Counted from the first letter of the stretch, positions 55,131-64,000 are shown. The stretch: 64,000 nucleotides of DNA from Gordonia hankookensis (GCF_014673215.1 NZ_JACWMS010000003.1:434001-498000), one strand, 5' to 3'. A program made the numbers and translations. Notes: a model not told the origin generated them from the sequence alone.

Positions 55131-55947
55131 CCTCCTGACATGCCTCTTTGAGACGGACACCGTCGGCAACGAGCTGTTCGACCTCCTCGACGAGGTCGGC
55201 CATGTCACGGACCCTCGGAGTCGCGCCCGCGAGGACCACGGTGATCTCCCCCTTCACACCGTCGGCGGCCCAGTCGGCGAGTTCCGCGAGCGTTCCGCGG
55301 CGCACCTCTTCGTAGGTCTTGGTGAGCTCGCGGCACACCGCTGCACGTCGATCACGCCCCAAGACCTCAGTGGCGTCGGCGAGAGTGTCCGCGAGACGGT
55401 GGGGCGACTCGAAGAACACGGTGGTCCGGGGCTGGTCGAGCAACGTCGTCAGCCACTCCCGGCGGGCACCGGCACGTCGCGGAGCGAAGCCGTCGAAGCA
55501 GAACCGTTCGGACGGTAGCGCCGAGACGGCGAGCGCAGTGGTCACCGCCGACGGACCGGGCAGACAGGTGACCCGCAATCCCGCGTCGGCACAGGCCGCG
55601 ACCAGCTTGAACCCCGGATCGCTCACCGACGGCATCCCGGCATCGGTGATCAGCAGCACGGTCGACCCGGCGGCAATCGCGTCCACCAACGCCGGTGTCC
55701 GTGCCGCCTCGACCTGGTCGTAGTAACTCACGAGGCTTCCGCCGATCCCCACGTCGAGCGCCGCGGCGAGATTCCGCGCGCGGCGGGTGTCCTCGGCCGC
55801 CACGATATCGGCCGAGGTGAGAGCGGCGCGCAGCCGCGGCGACGCATCGTCGACCCGTCCCATCGGCGTCGCCGCCAGGACGAGCCGGCCGACCGCCTCG
55901 ATCGTATGGCCGTCGGACATATCGACGGCTTCCCGAGAGTTCATCAT
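55060..55947 (-). CDS. rsmI: 16S rRNA (cytidine1402-2'-O)-methyltransferase
   Basis: A 295-residue tetrapyrrole-methylase-fold enzyme that methylates the ribose of C1402 in 16S rRNA. Conserved parts are LVLAATPMG, DIVAAEDTRRARNL, ITDAGMPSVSDPG, VTCLPGPSAVTTAL and FFESPHRLADTL. ATG at 55947 is used (M10 at 55920 is an alternative). It diverges from pmt with 14 bases between the two annotated starts, and converges with the GAF regulator with a 71-base overlap. Confidence 0.94.
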   Translation of the reverse strand: MMNSREAVDMSDGHTIEAVGRLVLAATPMGRVDDASPRLRAALTSADIVAAEDTRRARNLAAALDVGIGGSLVSYYDQVEAARTPALVDAIAAGSTVLLITDAGMPSVSDPGFKLVAACADAGLRVTCLPGPSAVTTALAVSALPSERFCFDGFAPRRAGARREWLTTLLDQPRTTVFFESPHRLADTLADATEVLGRDRRAAVCRELTKTYEEVRRGTLAELADWAADGVKGEITVVLAGATPRVRDMADLVEEVEQLVADGVRLKEACQEVTRGGGASRRDVYQAVLARRQES

Positions 55948-55961
55948 CTGACAGCTTACGA

Positions 55962-57581
55962 GTGACCACTACGATCGGACGGGTGACCAACGCCGCCATC
56001 CTCGATCGAGGTCCCGACGAGGAGAGCGGCCTGTCCGCCGATCGTGGACGCGCGGAGGATCTGGGCACCCGGCCGGGGCCCGAGATCCCGACCCCGCTGT
56101 TCGGCGCTCCCGATCGACGACGAGGTCTCCTGGTCGGTCTGGTGATCGCCGTGGTGGCCACCGCCACCAGGCTCTGGGGTCTGGCCCATCCCACCGACCA
56201 GGGCACTCCGGTCTTCGACGAGAAGCACTATGTCCCACAGGGCTGGCAGGTGCTCACCGGCGGCAATTGGATCGAGGACAACCCGGCCTACGGGCTCGTG
56301 GTGCATCCACCGGTCGGCAAATGGCTACTGGCGGCCGGCGAGTCGATCTTCGGCTACGGCCCGGTCGGCTGGCGGATCGCACCGGCGATCGCCGGCGTCG
56401 CGATCGTCGTGATGATCTACTGCGTGGTCCGACGGATGTCGCGCTCCACGCTGGTCGGCGCCATCGCCGGGCTCTTCGCGATCTGCGACAGCGTGCTGTT
56501 CGTCCAATCCCGGATGGGGATGCTGGACATCTTCCAGGCGGTCTTCGTCGTCGCCGCCTTCGCCGCGCTGATCGCCGACCGCGACCAGGTACGCGCACGG
56601 ATGCACCGTGTCTGGGTCGAGGGCCGGATGGGTGACAGCGACTACGGTCCACGGCTCGGGTTCCGCTGGTACCGGTTCACTGCGGGCGTCATGCTCGGCC
56701 TGGCCTGCGGCACCAAATGGTCGGGCATCTACTTCGTGATCTTCTTCGCCGTGCTCGCCATCGGTTTCGACGTCGCGGCCCGCACCGCCTATCACGTCCG
56801 TCGGCCGTGGCTCGGCGTCCTGCGCCGCGACCTGATCCCGTCCGGCCTGAGCCTCGCGGCGATGCCGGTGCTCATCTACCTCGCCACGTTCATCCCGTGG
56901 TTCAACAGCGAGACCGCAGTGTATCGCTATGAGGTCGGCAACCAGATCGGCAGCGGCGGGCCGTTCGCGTGGGTTCCGGGTGCCTGGCGTTCGCTCTGGT
57001 TCTACGAGGCGGGCATCCTGCAGTTCCATGCGGGACTGACCAATTCGGCGGGCAACCACCATCCGTGGGAATCGAAGCCGTGGACGTGGCCGATGAGTCT
57101 GCGGCCCATGCTGTACGCGATCGAGAACGGTCCCGATCAATGCGGCGGCGGTGAGTGCGTCCGCGCCCAGATGTTGATCGGGTCCCCCGCCATCTGGTGG
57201 TTCGCGCTCCCGATGCTCGCGTGGGGCCTGTGGCGGTTCCTCGTCCGCCGCGACTGGCGGTACGCCGCAGTGGTGACCGCATATGCCGCGGGCTATCTGC
57301 CCTGGTTCGCCGACCTCGACCGCCAGATGTACTTCTTCTATGCGACCGTGATGGCACCCTTCCTGGTGATGGGGCTGGCCCTGTGCACCGGCGATCTGTT
57401 GCGAGCTGCCACCTCGACGGCGCGTGCACGGCCGGAACGTCGGACCCTCGCGATCCTCGTCGTCGCGATCTACGTCGGACTCGTGGTGGCCAATTTCATC
57501 TGGCTGTGGCCGATCCTCACCGCAGGTGCGATCTCTCCAGCCCAGTGGCATCAGCAGATCTGGCTTCCGAGTTGGGGTTGA
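55962..57581 (+). CDS. pmt: Protein O-mannosyltransferase (GT39)
   Basis: A 539-residue polytopic membrane enzyme with about 10-11 helices that transfers mannose from polyprenyl-phosphate-mannose to Ser/Thr of exported proteins. The catalytic acidic pair is in VFDEKHYVPQGWQ, followed by NPAYGLVVHPPVGKW. PMT-family loop residues are seen in NSAGNHHPWESKPWTWP. It matches the position of M. tuberculosis Rv1002c next to rsmI. GTG at 55962 leaves only 14 bases to the rsmI start; GTG at 55983 is an alternative. Its last 65 bases overlap the BCCT gene. Confidence 0.93.
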   Translation: MTTTIGRVTNAAILDRGPDEESGLSADRGRAEDLGTRPGPEIPTPLFGAPDRRRGLLVGLVIAVVATATRLWGLAHPTDQGTPVFDEKHYVPQGWQVLTGGNWIEDNPAYGLVVHPPVGKWLLAAGESIFGYGPVGWRIAPAIAGVAIVVMIYCVVRRMSRSTLVGAIAGLFAICDSVLFVQSRMGMLDIFQAVFVVAAFAALIADRDQVRARMHRVWVEGRMGDSDYGPRLGFRWYRFTAGVMLGLACGTKWSGIYFVIFFAVLAIGFDVAARTAYHVRRPWLGVLRRDLIPSGLSLAAMPVLIYLATFIPWFNSETAVYRYEVGNQIGSGGPFAWVPGAWRSLWFYEAGILQFHAGLTNSAGNHHPWESKPWTWPMSLRPMLYAIENGPDQCGGGECVRAQMLIGSPAIWWFALPMLAWGLWRFLVRRDWRYAAVVTAYAAGYLPWFADLDRQMYFFYATVMAPFLVMGLALCTGDLLRAATSTARARPERRTLAILVVAIYVGLVVANFIWLWPILTAGAISPAQWHQQIWLPSWG

Positions 57582-59223
57582 CGGGCTCGTCGACGCTGAC
57601 CGGTTCCTCGACGTAGCCGCCGACGGCCGAGAACTCGCTCGTCGCGATCTCGGTGGCCTGCTGCCGGATGTGCTCGTCGATCTCGGAGCGCAATTCCATC
57701 CGCGCGACGATCAGCGGATCACGGCGCAGGTCCCGGAACAGCGCGAAGCACATCAAGATCATCACCACCACGAACGGCAGCGCGGCGATGATCGCCATCT
57801 GCTGCAGTCCGGTCAATCCGTCGTCTCCGCTGATGGCCAGCAGCAGCGCGGCCACCGTCCCGGTGAGGACACCCCAGAAGATGGTGAGCCATCTCGGCGG
57901 ATCGTGGGCCCCTCGATGTGACAGCGAACCCATCACGATCGACGCGGAGTCGGCACCGGAGACGAAGAAGATCGCAACCAACAACATGACCAGCGCGGAT
58001 GCGACCGCCGTCCAGGGCAGGTGCGCCAGCACCTCGAACAACGTCGCCTCGCTGTCGTCCACCGGCAGGTTCAGTCCGTCGGTCTCCTGCCGGATGGCGG
58101 TACCGCCGAAGATGCAGAACCAGACCAGCGACACGGTGGTCGGCACCACCATGACGCCGATGACGAACTCCCGGATGGTGCGTCCCTTGCTGATCTTCGC
58201 GAGGAACAACCCGACGAACGGCGTCCACGAGACCCACCACGCCCAGTAGAAAATCGTCCACGACGCCAGCCAGTCCTGACCGTCGGCGTCCACGGTGGCT
58301 CCCGAACGTGCGGAGAAACTGGGGATGTCGTTGAGGTAGGCGCCGAGCGTGGTGGGCATCAGGTTCAGGATGAACACCGTCGGGCCCACCACGAAGACGA
58401 AGATCGCCAAGATCAGCGCGAGCACCATGTTGATGTTGGACAACCACTGGATGCCACGTGCGATGCCCGACACCGCCGACGCGACGAAAGCCGCGGTCAG
58501 CACCGCGATCACCGCCACCAGGAGCATGGTCGACGGCTCGTCGACCCAACCGACCTTCACCAGCCCCGAACCGATCTGCAGCGCACCGAGCCCGAGGGAT
58601 GCCACGGTGCCGAACAACGTCGCGAAGATGGCCAGGATGTCGATCACCTTGCCGATCGGGCCGTTCTCCCGCCCGCCGAGCAACGGGGCGAAAACCGCGC
58701 TGATCAACTGGCCACGACCACACCGGTACGTGCTGTATGCGATCGCGAGGCCGACGACCGCATACATCGCCCAGGGATGGAAACCCCAGTGGAACATGGT
58801 CGTCGCCATGGCGATCTGCACATCTCGGGCGTCGTATCCGGGCGGTGCGTTGACGAAATGGAACAGCGGCTCGTACGCACCGAAGAACATGAGTCCGATA
58901 CCCATGCCTGCGCTGAACATCATGGCGATCCAGCTGATCGTCCGATACTCGGGTTTGTCGCCGTCGTGACCGAGCGGGATGCGGCCGTACTTGCTGGCCG
59001 CCAGATACACGGCGAAGACCACGAAGAAGGTCGCCGACAGGATGAACAACCACCCCATGTTGTCGGTGATCCAGCTCAGGGCGTTGGTGCTCGAGGCGTT
59101 CAGACTGTCTGAGTCGACCATTCCCCACACGACAAAGCTGACGACGATGGCCGCGGTGATCCCGAACACCCACGGGTCAAAGCCGACACGCGACGTCCTG
59201 ACCGCTTTCTGTTCCGTTGTCAC
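57517..59223 (-). CDS. BCCT-family osmolyte transporter
   Basis: A 568-residue transporter with 12 expected helices, of the betaine/carnitine/choline family. The glycine-rich unwound helix is SAGMGIGLMFFG, and the substrate/gating helix reads TIFYWAWWVSWTPFVGLFLA. The GMGIG pattern is that of sodium-coupled BetP-like carriers. The cytoplasmic C-terminal tail of about 60 residues is charged, as in osmosensing members, and its last codons overlap pmt. It is the last gene of an arcA-gntR-BCCT operon. Confidence 0.92.
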   Translation of the reverse strand: MTTEQKAVRTSRVGFDPWVFGITAAIVVSFVVWGMVDSDSLNASSTNALSWITDNMGWLFILSATFFVVFAVYLAASKYGRIPLGHDGDKPEYRTISWIAMMFSAGMGIGLMFFGAYEPLFHFVNAPPGYDARDVQIAMATTMFHWGFHPWAMYAVVGLAIAYSTYRCGRGQLISAVFAPLLGGRENGPIGKVIDILAIFATLFGTVASLGLGALQIGSGLVKVGWVDEPSTMLLVAVIAVLTAAFVASAVSGIARGIQWLSNINMVLALILAIFVFVVGPTVFILNLMPTTLGAYLNDIPSFSARSGATVDADGQDWLASWTIFYWAWWVSWTPFVGLFLAKISKGRTIREFVIGVMVVPTTVSLVWFCIFGGTAIRQETDGLNLPVDDSEATLFEVLAHLPWTAVASALVMLLVAIFFVSGADSASIVMGSLSHRGAHDPPRWLTIFWGVLTGTVAALLLAISGDDGLTGLQQMAIIAALPFVVVMILMCFALFRDLRRDPLIVARMELRSEIDEHIRQQATEIATSEFSAVGGYVEEPVSVDEPVNPNSEARSADATGLERSHLR

Positions 59224-59255
59224 CAGTCAACACAACCAAAGGTTGATGCAGGTTC

Positions 59256-59633
59256 TCAACCCAAACGGGTAGCCTGTGTCACCAATGTGACTATTGTGGC
59301 GTCGTCGATGCCGAGGTCTCGGAGCGATCTCACGTGCTCGACCGTCGCCCGCTGCGCCCGGTCGAGCGTTGCGTCACGACTCGACTTGATGAACGAGCCG
59401 TGCCTGCCCCGGGTCTCGATGACGCCCGCCGCTTCCAGTTCCCGATAGCTGCGCGCAACGGTGTTGGCCGCCAGCCCGAGATCGGCGGCGAGCCGTCGGA
59501 CTGTCGGAATACGCTGTCCGACCAGGAGTTCTCCGCGTGCGATGAGCTCGATGACACCTGCGCGGACCTGCTCGAACGGCGGCTCGGCACCGTCGTGGTC
59601 GATCGTCAACATGGTCGCCAGATCCGCGGACAT
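59256..59633 (-). CDS. GntR-family regulator, YtrA subfamily
   Basis: A 125-residue short GntR protein: a winged helix (VRAGVIELIARGELLVGQRI, PTVRRLAADLGLAANTVAR) followed by a small helical dimerisation tail, with no ligand domain. YtrA-type proteins usually repress their own operon. It lies 12 bases after arcA and 32 bases before the BCCT gene, so it is probably part of that operon and may respond to cell-envelope or osmotic stress. The ligand is unknown. Confidence 0.9.
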   Translation of the reverse strand: MSADLATMLTIDHDGAEPPFEQVRAGVIELIARGELLVGQRIPTVRRLAADLGLAANTVARSYRELEAAGVIETRGRHGSFIKSSRDATLDRAQRATVEHVRSLRDLGIDDATIVTLVTQATRLG

Positions 59634-59645
59634 GTCGCCTCCTGC

Positions 59646-60872
59646 TCAGACCTCGTCGCGGGCGAGTGGACACGACATGCACCTGGGCCCACCGCGACCG
59701 GACCCGAGCTCTCTGCCCTCGATCTCGAGGACCTCGATCCCCGAATCCCGGAGACGCTGATTCGTCTCGACAGTGCGGTTGTAGGAGACGACGACCCCCG
59801 GTGCGACCGCGAGCGTGTTGTTCCCGTCGTCCCACTGTTCGCGCTCGGCGGTGATCGGATCGAGACCGGTGTCGATCACCCGGAGTTTGTCGATCTCCAT
59901 CGCCTCGGCAGCCGCTTCGACGAACGGACGGGAACCGCTCACCTCGACCGTGCCGCCGCGGTGGCGCAAGGTGAACGCGGACATCGATTCCGCGATGTTC
60001 GGGTACATCACCACCGCGTCCACGTCGACCATGGTGCACACCGTGTCGAGGTGCATGAACGCACGCGCCTGCTGGATCGGGACCGCCAGTACGGTGTGCG
60101 CGAGCCCATCGTCGAACAGACTGCGCGCCAACGCTTCCGCACCCGCGGGCGTGGTGCGCTCCCCCACCCCGACCGCGACCACGCCGGGCGACAGCAACAG
60201 GACGTCACCGCCCTCGACCGGCGCGACCTGCGACTCGTAGGCACGGCGGGCGCCGGTGAACCGCGGATGGTGCGCATAGATCAGGTCGGTCAGCGAGGTC
60301 TCCCGTACCCGGGCGGGCAGCGCCAGCGAGGTGATCGCGAATCGGGGGCCGATCCAGAACGAACTGTCCCGGGTGAAGAGCAGATTGGGCAAGGGCTCGA
60401 TGGCGAACTCGGGACCGTGGTGCATCCGGCGCACCAGCGACGACGATGCCGCGGCCGGGGTGACCGGGAGTTCGTCGAAGGTCATTCCGGCGGTCAGGAC
60501 ATGGGCCAGTTCCGCCGCGGGCAATCCGCGCAGATGACGGGCGAGATCGTCGGCGAGGTGCGTGCCGAGTCGTCGAGGGCTGACGGCGGCGGCGATCCCC
60601 TGTATCCGGGCCGCACCGCTGTGCTCGATGGTCTCGGTGAGCAGATCGCCGAGCAGGAGGACGTCCACGCCATTGGCTCGCAGCAGTTCGGCGAACGCAT
60701 CGTGCTCCTCCTGCGCACGGGCCACCCACGGCAGACCGTCGAAGAGCAGCTGATCGTTGTTTCGCGGCGTGAGTCGCCGCAGTTCGTCGCCCGGTCGATG
60801 CAGCATGACTGCCCGCAGCCTGCCCACCTCGGAGGTCGATCCCAGGGCGTAGCCGGCGGCGCTGCTGCTCAT
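59646..60872 (-). CDS. arcA: Arginine deiminase
   Basis: A 408-residue guanidine-modifying enzyme converting arginine to citrulline and ammonia. The catalytic set is visible: Asp in [16 protein letters not shown], His in [10 protein letters not shown], and the nucleophile Cys near the C-terminus in [10 protein letters not shown]. No arcB or arcC is present, so it may serve pH homeostasis or arginine use rather than the full ADI energy pathway. M. tuberculosis has arcA (Rv1001) in the same place next to pmt. Confidence 0.95.
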   Translation of the reverse strand: MSSSAAGYALGSTSEVGRLRAVMLHRPGDELRRLTPRNNDQLLFDGLPWVARAQEEHDAFAELLRANGVDVLLLGDLLTETIEHSGAARIQGIAAAVSPRRLGTHLADDLARHLRGLPAAELAHVLTAGMTFDELPVTPAAASSSLVRRMHHGPEFAIEPLPNLLFTRDSSFWIGPRFAITSLALPARVRETSLTDLIYAHHPRFTGARRAYESQVAPVEGGDVLLLSPGVVAVGVGERTTPAGAEALARSLFDDGLAHTVLAVPIQQARAFMHLDTVCTMVDVDAVVMYPNIAESMSAFTLRHRGGTVEVSGSRPFVEAAAEAMEIDKLRVIDTGLDPITAEREQWDDGNNTLAVAPGVVVSYNRTVETNQRLRDSGIEVLEIEGRELGSGRGGPRCMSCPLARDEV

Positions 60873-60918
60873 GTGTCAACGGTAATCCGTCGCAGTCGAT
60901 CTCACCGGCTCGCTCGGC

Positions 60919-62142
60919 CTACTCGTCCGTGTCGCGCTCCACGTCGGTGAGATGAGGACCGCCACCCACCACCGCGGGCGCCGTCTCGTCGGCCATGCAC
61001 CACATCCCGAACGCGAGCGCGGTGACCGCACCCGTGAGGAGGAAAGCCGGTGCGAATCCGGCCCGATCGGCGACGAAACCCACGATGATCGGGCCACTCA
61101 CCGCACCCAGATCCGACGACATGCCGTAGGCCGCCAGTGCCGATCCGCCCTGCTGCCGGTTTCCGAGCACATCGGCCAGGGCGGCCTGATGCGTCGGCGC
61201 GAACAATCCCGATCCGGCACCCGCAGCCAGGCACAATGCCAGCGCCACCAGCAGATTCGGCGCGAAACCCAGTGCCGCGGTGGCCGCCGCGGCAATCGCA
61301 AGACCCGGGAGCATGACCGGCCGCCGACCCAGACCGTCGGACAGCCTCCCGGCGATCACGATGGCCGCGACATTGCCGACGGCGAACACGGCCAGCGCGA
61401 CACCGGCCATCGCCGCACCTTCGTCGAGGCCGTCGGTGATGAACAGCGGCACCACCGCCACCCGGACCCCCATCGAGGCCCATCCCTGCACGAAGTTCGA
61501 CGACAGGATCGCGCGGTACGTACTGTCGTGCAACGCGCTACGGAAACCCACCACCCCGGCGGGTGCCGGCACGGACGGGTCCGGTCGACCACCCTGGTCA
61601 CGCAGCTGGGTGGCGACCACCACCGATGCGATCAGCAGCGCGATCGAGTACACCACGAAGGGCATGCGCAGGCCGAAATTGACCAGCGCACTACCGATCA
61701 GCGGTCCGGTGATGTTGCCGATGAGAAAGCCTGCGGAGAAGTAGCCGGAGACCCGTCCGCGGATGTCCCCTGGTGACATGCGGATCAGCAGGGCCATCGC
61801 CGAGACGGTGAACATCGTCGATCCGATGCCGCCCGCGGCGCGGAACAGCAGCAGCTGCCAATAGGATTGGGCGAACGCGCACGCGAAGGTGCTCGCCGCG
61901 ACGATCAGCAGTCCGATCAGGTAGATCCGTCGCTCGCCGAAGACCGTGACCAGTCGCCCCGTCGCGGGTGCGAAGAGCAGGCGCATGACCGCGAACGCGG
62001 AGACGACGGCCGACGCGGCGGTGAAGCTTACGTCGAAACTCCGCGCGAAGGCGGGCAACGCCGGCGCGATCAATCCGTATCCGAGTGCGATGACGACGTT
62101 CGCAGCCAGCAGCACCCAGATCCCGCGGGGAATCCGTCTCAC
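60919..62142 (-). CDS. Major facilitator superfamily transporter
   Basis: A 407-residue 12-helix carrier. The MFS A-motif-like loop between helices 2 and 3 reads PATGRLVTVFGERRIYLIG, and RLSDGLGRRPVMLPG is the equivalent between helices 8 and 9. A drug-efflux type (DHA1-like) is likely from the layout, but substrate is unknown. It starts 10 bases after the stop of the patatin-like gene, so the two are probably cotranscribed. Confidence 0.9.
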   Translation of the reverse strand: MRRIPRGIWVLLAANVVIALGYGLIAPALPAFARSFDVSFTAASAVVSAFAVMRLLFAPATGRLVTVFGERRIYLIGLLIVAASTFACAFAQSYWQLLLFRAAGGIGSTMFTVSAMALLIRMSPGDIRGRVSGYFSAGFLIGNITGPLIGSALVNFGLRMPFVVYSIALLIASVVVATQLRDQGGRPDPSVPAPAGVVGFRSALHDSTYRAILSSNFVQGWASMGVRVAVVPLFITDGLDEGAAMAGVALAVFAVGNVAAIVIAGRLSDGLGRRPVMLPGLAIAAAATAALGFAPNLLVALALCLAAGAGSGLFAPTHQAALADVLGNRQQGGSALAAYGMSSDLGAVSGPIIVGFVADRAGFAPAFLLTGAVTALAFGMWCMADETAPAVVGGGPHLTDVERDTDE

Positions 62143-62152
62143 GTCCGGGCCC

Positions 62153-63103
62153 TCACAGGGTCAACTCGGGCAACTGGTCGAGCGCCTCGGCAGTCCGTGA
62201 TCGGCCGAGCGCGATCATCTCGGAAGCCTTGTGGAAGTCGAGGGTGCGCACCGACTTCCGCGGCACCCGGATCAGGATGTCGGGTGGATACCCGGCCACC
62301 TGATAGCGGGTGAGCGCTTCCTGCATGATGTCGAGCGACCGGCTCAGCACCTCGATACGGCCCATGCGGCTGGTCTCGACGTCGGGTTCCGCGGTGGGCG
62401 CCGGGTCATGCAACTCGCCGCCGCCGGCAGCCTCGAGTCCGAACCTGTCCCGGACCGACCTGACGAAGTCGCTGTCGAGAATGGGGGCGACGTTGCGGCG
62501 CAGCAGCCGTTTGGTCTTGGGTTCGCGGGTGGCGCCGTGATCGGGACCGCCGTCGGCGCCGAGCACCACCCCGATCGTGACATCGCTTGCCACGCCCGAC
62601 GTCGGGGCCACCGGCAACGGGTCGAGGATGCCGCCGTCGGCCAGCAGCCGTCCGCCGTGGTCATGGGGACTGATCACGCCGGGAATCGCTATGGAGGCGC
62701 GAATCGCCTCGACGACCGGGCCGCGCTGGAACCACACCGCACGACCCACATTGAGGTCGGTCGCCACCGCGGTGAAAGGGATCGACAGATCCTCGATCCG
62801 GGCGTCGCCGAGGATCTCCCGCACCCGCGACAGGATGCGCTCGGCGCCGATCACACCGGGCTTGGACAGCGACACGTCCATCAGCCGCACCACATCGAGC
62901 TGGGACAGGCCGGTGATCCAGTCGACGTACTCGTCGAGCTTGCCCGCGCAGTACAGACCGCCCACCAGCGCACCCATCGACGATCCCGCCACCGTGACCA
63001 CGTCGAAGCCGCGTTCGGTGAGTTCGGCGATCACACCGATGTGCGCGTAACCACGCGCCCCGCCACTGCCGAGGGCGAGTGCCACGCGGGTGGGTCTGGC
63101 CAT
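62153..63103 (-). CDS. Patatin-like phospholipase (RssA/NTE type)
   Basis: A 316-residue cytoplasmic acyl hydrolase. The oxyanion loop LGSGGARGYAHIG, the nucleophile Ser in VAGSSMGALVGG and the catalytic Asp in LLADGGILDPLP form the Ser-Asp dyad. There is no signal peptide. It probably deacylates membrane lipids or acyl-thioesters. ATG at 63103 follows the soxR end by 81 bases. The C-terminal 100 residues are polar and shared only with close actinobacterial relatives as far as I can judge. Confidence 0.92.
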   Translation of the reverse strand: MARPTRVALALGSGGARGYAHIGVIAELTERGFDVVTVAGSSMGALVGGLYCAGKLDEYVDWITGLSQLDVVRLMDVSLSKPGVIGAERILSRVREILGDARIEDLSIPFTAVATDLNVGRAVWFQRGPVVEAIRASIAIPGVISPHDHGGRLLADGGILDPLPVAPTSGVASDVTIGVVLGADGGPDHGATREPKTKRLLRRNVAPILDSDFVRSVRDRFGLEAAGGGELHDPAPTAEPDVETSRMGRIEVLSRSLDIMQEALTRYQVAGYPPDILIRVPRKSVRTLDFHKASEMIALGRSRTAEALDQLPELTL

Positions 63104-63184
63104 GTTGCGAGCCTATCGAGCGCCACAGTCCGGCCGACAGCGCCCTTGTCGACATCACCGGCAAGCGGGTGTTGGCCCGGCCGA

Positions 63185-63640
63185 TCAGTCCCGCATCAGT
63201 CGGCGTGGGCCGGGACCGAGTTTGTTCATCTCGTCGCCGGGATTCAACAGATGGCACTCGCCCAGCGACAGGCAGCCGCAGCCCACGCACGACCCGATCA
63301 TGTCGCGCATGTTCTCCAGCAGCGCGATCCGGTTGTTGATGTCGTCGATCCATCGCTTGGATGCGGACTCCCACATCGACTTCGGCGGCGACTCGTGAGT
63401 GCCGAGCTCCGAGAGCACGTCGGCGATCACCGCGAGCGGGATGCCGGCGGACTGCGACGCCCGGATGAAGGCGACGCGGCGCAGCATCGCACGGTGATAG
63501 CGGCGCTGATTGCCGGAGGTTCGACGGCTGAAGATCAGTCCCTGGTCCTCGTAGAACCGCACCGCGGACGGCGCGATACCCGCACGCTGGGCCAACTCGC
63601 CGACGGAGAGTTCGAGCTTCTTGAGCGACACGAATCCCAT
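63185..63640 (-). CDS. soxR: Redox-sensitive MerR-family regulator SoxR
   Basis: A 151-residue MerR protein. The winged helix is LSVGELAQRAGIAPSAVRFY, then a long dimerisation helix and the iron-sulfur cluster motif CVGCGCLSLGEC, a C-x2-C-x-C-x5-C. In actinobacteria SoxR senses redox-active compounds rather than superoxide. A TTG at 63655 would lie inside the operator, so ATG at 63640 is chosen. The near-consensus SoxR box just upstream implies autoregulation. Confidence 0.93.
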   Translation of the reverse strand: MGFVSLKKLELSVGELAQRAGIAPSAVRFYEDQGLIFSRRTSGNQRRYHRAMLRRVAFIRASQSAGIPLAVIADVLSELGTHESPPKSMWESASKRWIDDINNRIALLENMRDMIGSCVGCGCLSLGECHLLNPGDEMNKLGPGPRRLMRD

Positions 63641-63649
63641 CGTAGGCGA

Positions 63650-63667
63650 CCTCAAGTGAACTTGAAG
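63650..63667. promoter_or_regulatory. SoxR binding site
   Basis: CCTCAAGTGAACTTGAAG is a near-perfect palindrome that closely matches the known SoxR operator (CCTCAAGTTAACTTGAGG) as I remember it. It ends 10 bases before the soxR start, pointing to autoregulation with a very short leader. Confidence 0.85.
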
Positions 63668-63683
63668 TCGCCGACGCTCCGGT

Positions 63684-64000
63684 CTAGCTGCGGACCACCA
63701 TCACCGGGCTCTCGGCCTGGTGCAGGATCTTCTGGCTGGTCGAGCCGAGCAGCAGACCCTTGAATCCACCGCGACCGCGGCTGCCCACCACGATCAGCTG
63801 TGCGTCGTCGCCTGCCGCATCGAGGACGGCCTTCGCGGGCTCCTCAGGGATCACCACCCGCTCGACCACCACATCGGGATACTCGGAGGTGTAGCCGGCC
63901 AGCCGCTCCGCGACGGCCTCGACGGCCTCCTGCGACATCCGGGCGACCTCGTCGGGCTCGATGCCGTATCCGTGCAGGGCATCGACGTCGAGCGGGGTCC
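63684..64000 (-). CDS. Universal stress protein, 5' end cut by window edge
   Basis: The reading frame is open to the right edge, so the N-terminus is missing; about 105 residues are seen. The UspA nucleotide-binding pattern is clear: VVGSRGRGGFKGLLLGSTSQ followed by SPVMVVRS at the C-terminus. It is the second or only Usp domain of an ATP-binding stress protein. It is upstream of soxR on the same strand, 43 bases from the soxR start, and may share control with it. Confidence 0.88.
   Translation of the reverse strand, partial: TPLDVDALHGYGIEPDEVARMSQEAVEAVAERLAGYTSEYPDVVVERVVIPEEPAKAVLDAAGDDAQLIVVGSRGRGGFKGLLLGSTSQKILHQAESPVMVVRS

Overview
The window is high-GC, densely coded actinobacterial DNA. 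No gap between genes exceeds about 290 bases. Many starts are GTG or TTG, 4-base gene overlaps are common, and several promoters place the -10 box about 6 bases before the start codon, as for leaderless mRNA. An RpfB-type resuscitation factor, an EphG-type epoxide hydrolase, a FabH close to the mycobacterial enzyme and a protein mannosyltransferase point to the mycolic-acid actinobacteria. Gordonia or a near relative is the best guess, but this is inference from gene content. From memory, rplY, pth, ispE, ksgA, rpfB, tatD, metG, pabB, rsmI, pmt and arcA follow the order of M. tuberculosis Rv1015c to Rv1001, all inverted, with accessory genes inserted between them.

Bases 1-13617 hold a CoA-ester catabolic cluster: a class III CoA-transferase, two acyl-CoA ligases, a short-chain dehydrogenase, an AcuI-like reductase, a two-domain MaoC hydratase, two adjacent pairs of acyl-CoA dehydrogenases, an enoyl-CoA hydratase and a GntR/FCD regulator. 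The same 18-base operator-like sequence occurs in the three promoter regions of the cluster. The substrate is unknown; the paired dehydrogenases and MaoC protein resemble actinobacterial steroid-side-chain systems. Bases 13629-18580 hold a TIMP-like surface protein, an ArsC-like protein, asparagine synthetase, ephG, rplY and pth. At 18746-23568, two FabH paralogues flank a DrrAB-like ABC exporter and a PadR regulator.

Bases 23576-31651 contain a nuclease-like gene bracketed by two related palindromes, prfC, a lipoprotein, a 3-hydroxyisobutyryl-CoA hydrolase, an ABC-F gene with an attenuator-like leader, and two hydrolases. Bases 31671-37618 are a galactose module: sodium/sugar symporter with a small membrane protein, DeoR regulator, galT, galK and an aldose epimerase. 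Bases 37618-46560 hold an Uup-type ABC-F, secreted lipase, GH25 lysozyme, ispE, ksgA, rpfB, tatD and a PhzF protein. Bases 46696-49754 encode beta-phosphoglucomutase and a GH65 phosphorylase.

A second palindrome-bracketed nuclease-like gene lies at 49789-50887, before metG-pabB. The right end has a GAF regulator, rsmI, pmt, an arcA-gntR-BCCT operon, an MFS transporter, a patatin-like protein, soxR with a near-consensus SoxR box, and a partial universal stress protein.

The most unusual feature is the pair of 'palindrome - winged-helix/PD-(D/E)XK gene - palindrome' cassettes. Within each cassette the two palindromes are related copies with compensatory stem changes, while the palindrome family differs between cassettes. 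This resembles REP/RAYT modules but with a different protein, and may be an undescribed mobile or self-regulated element. No rRNA, tRNA, CRISPR array or classical insertion sequence was found.
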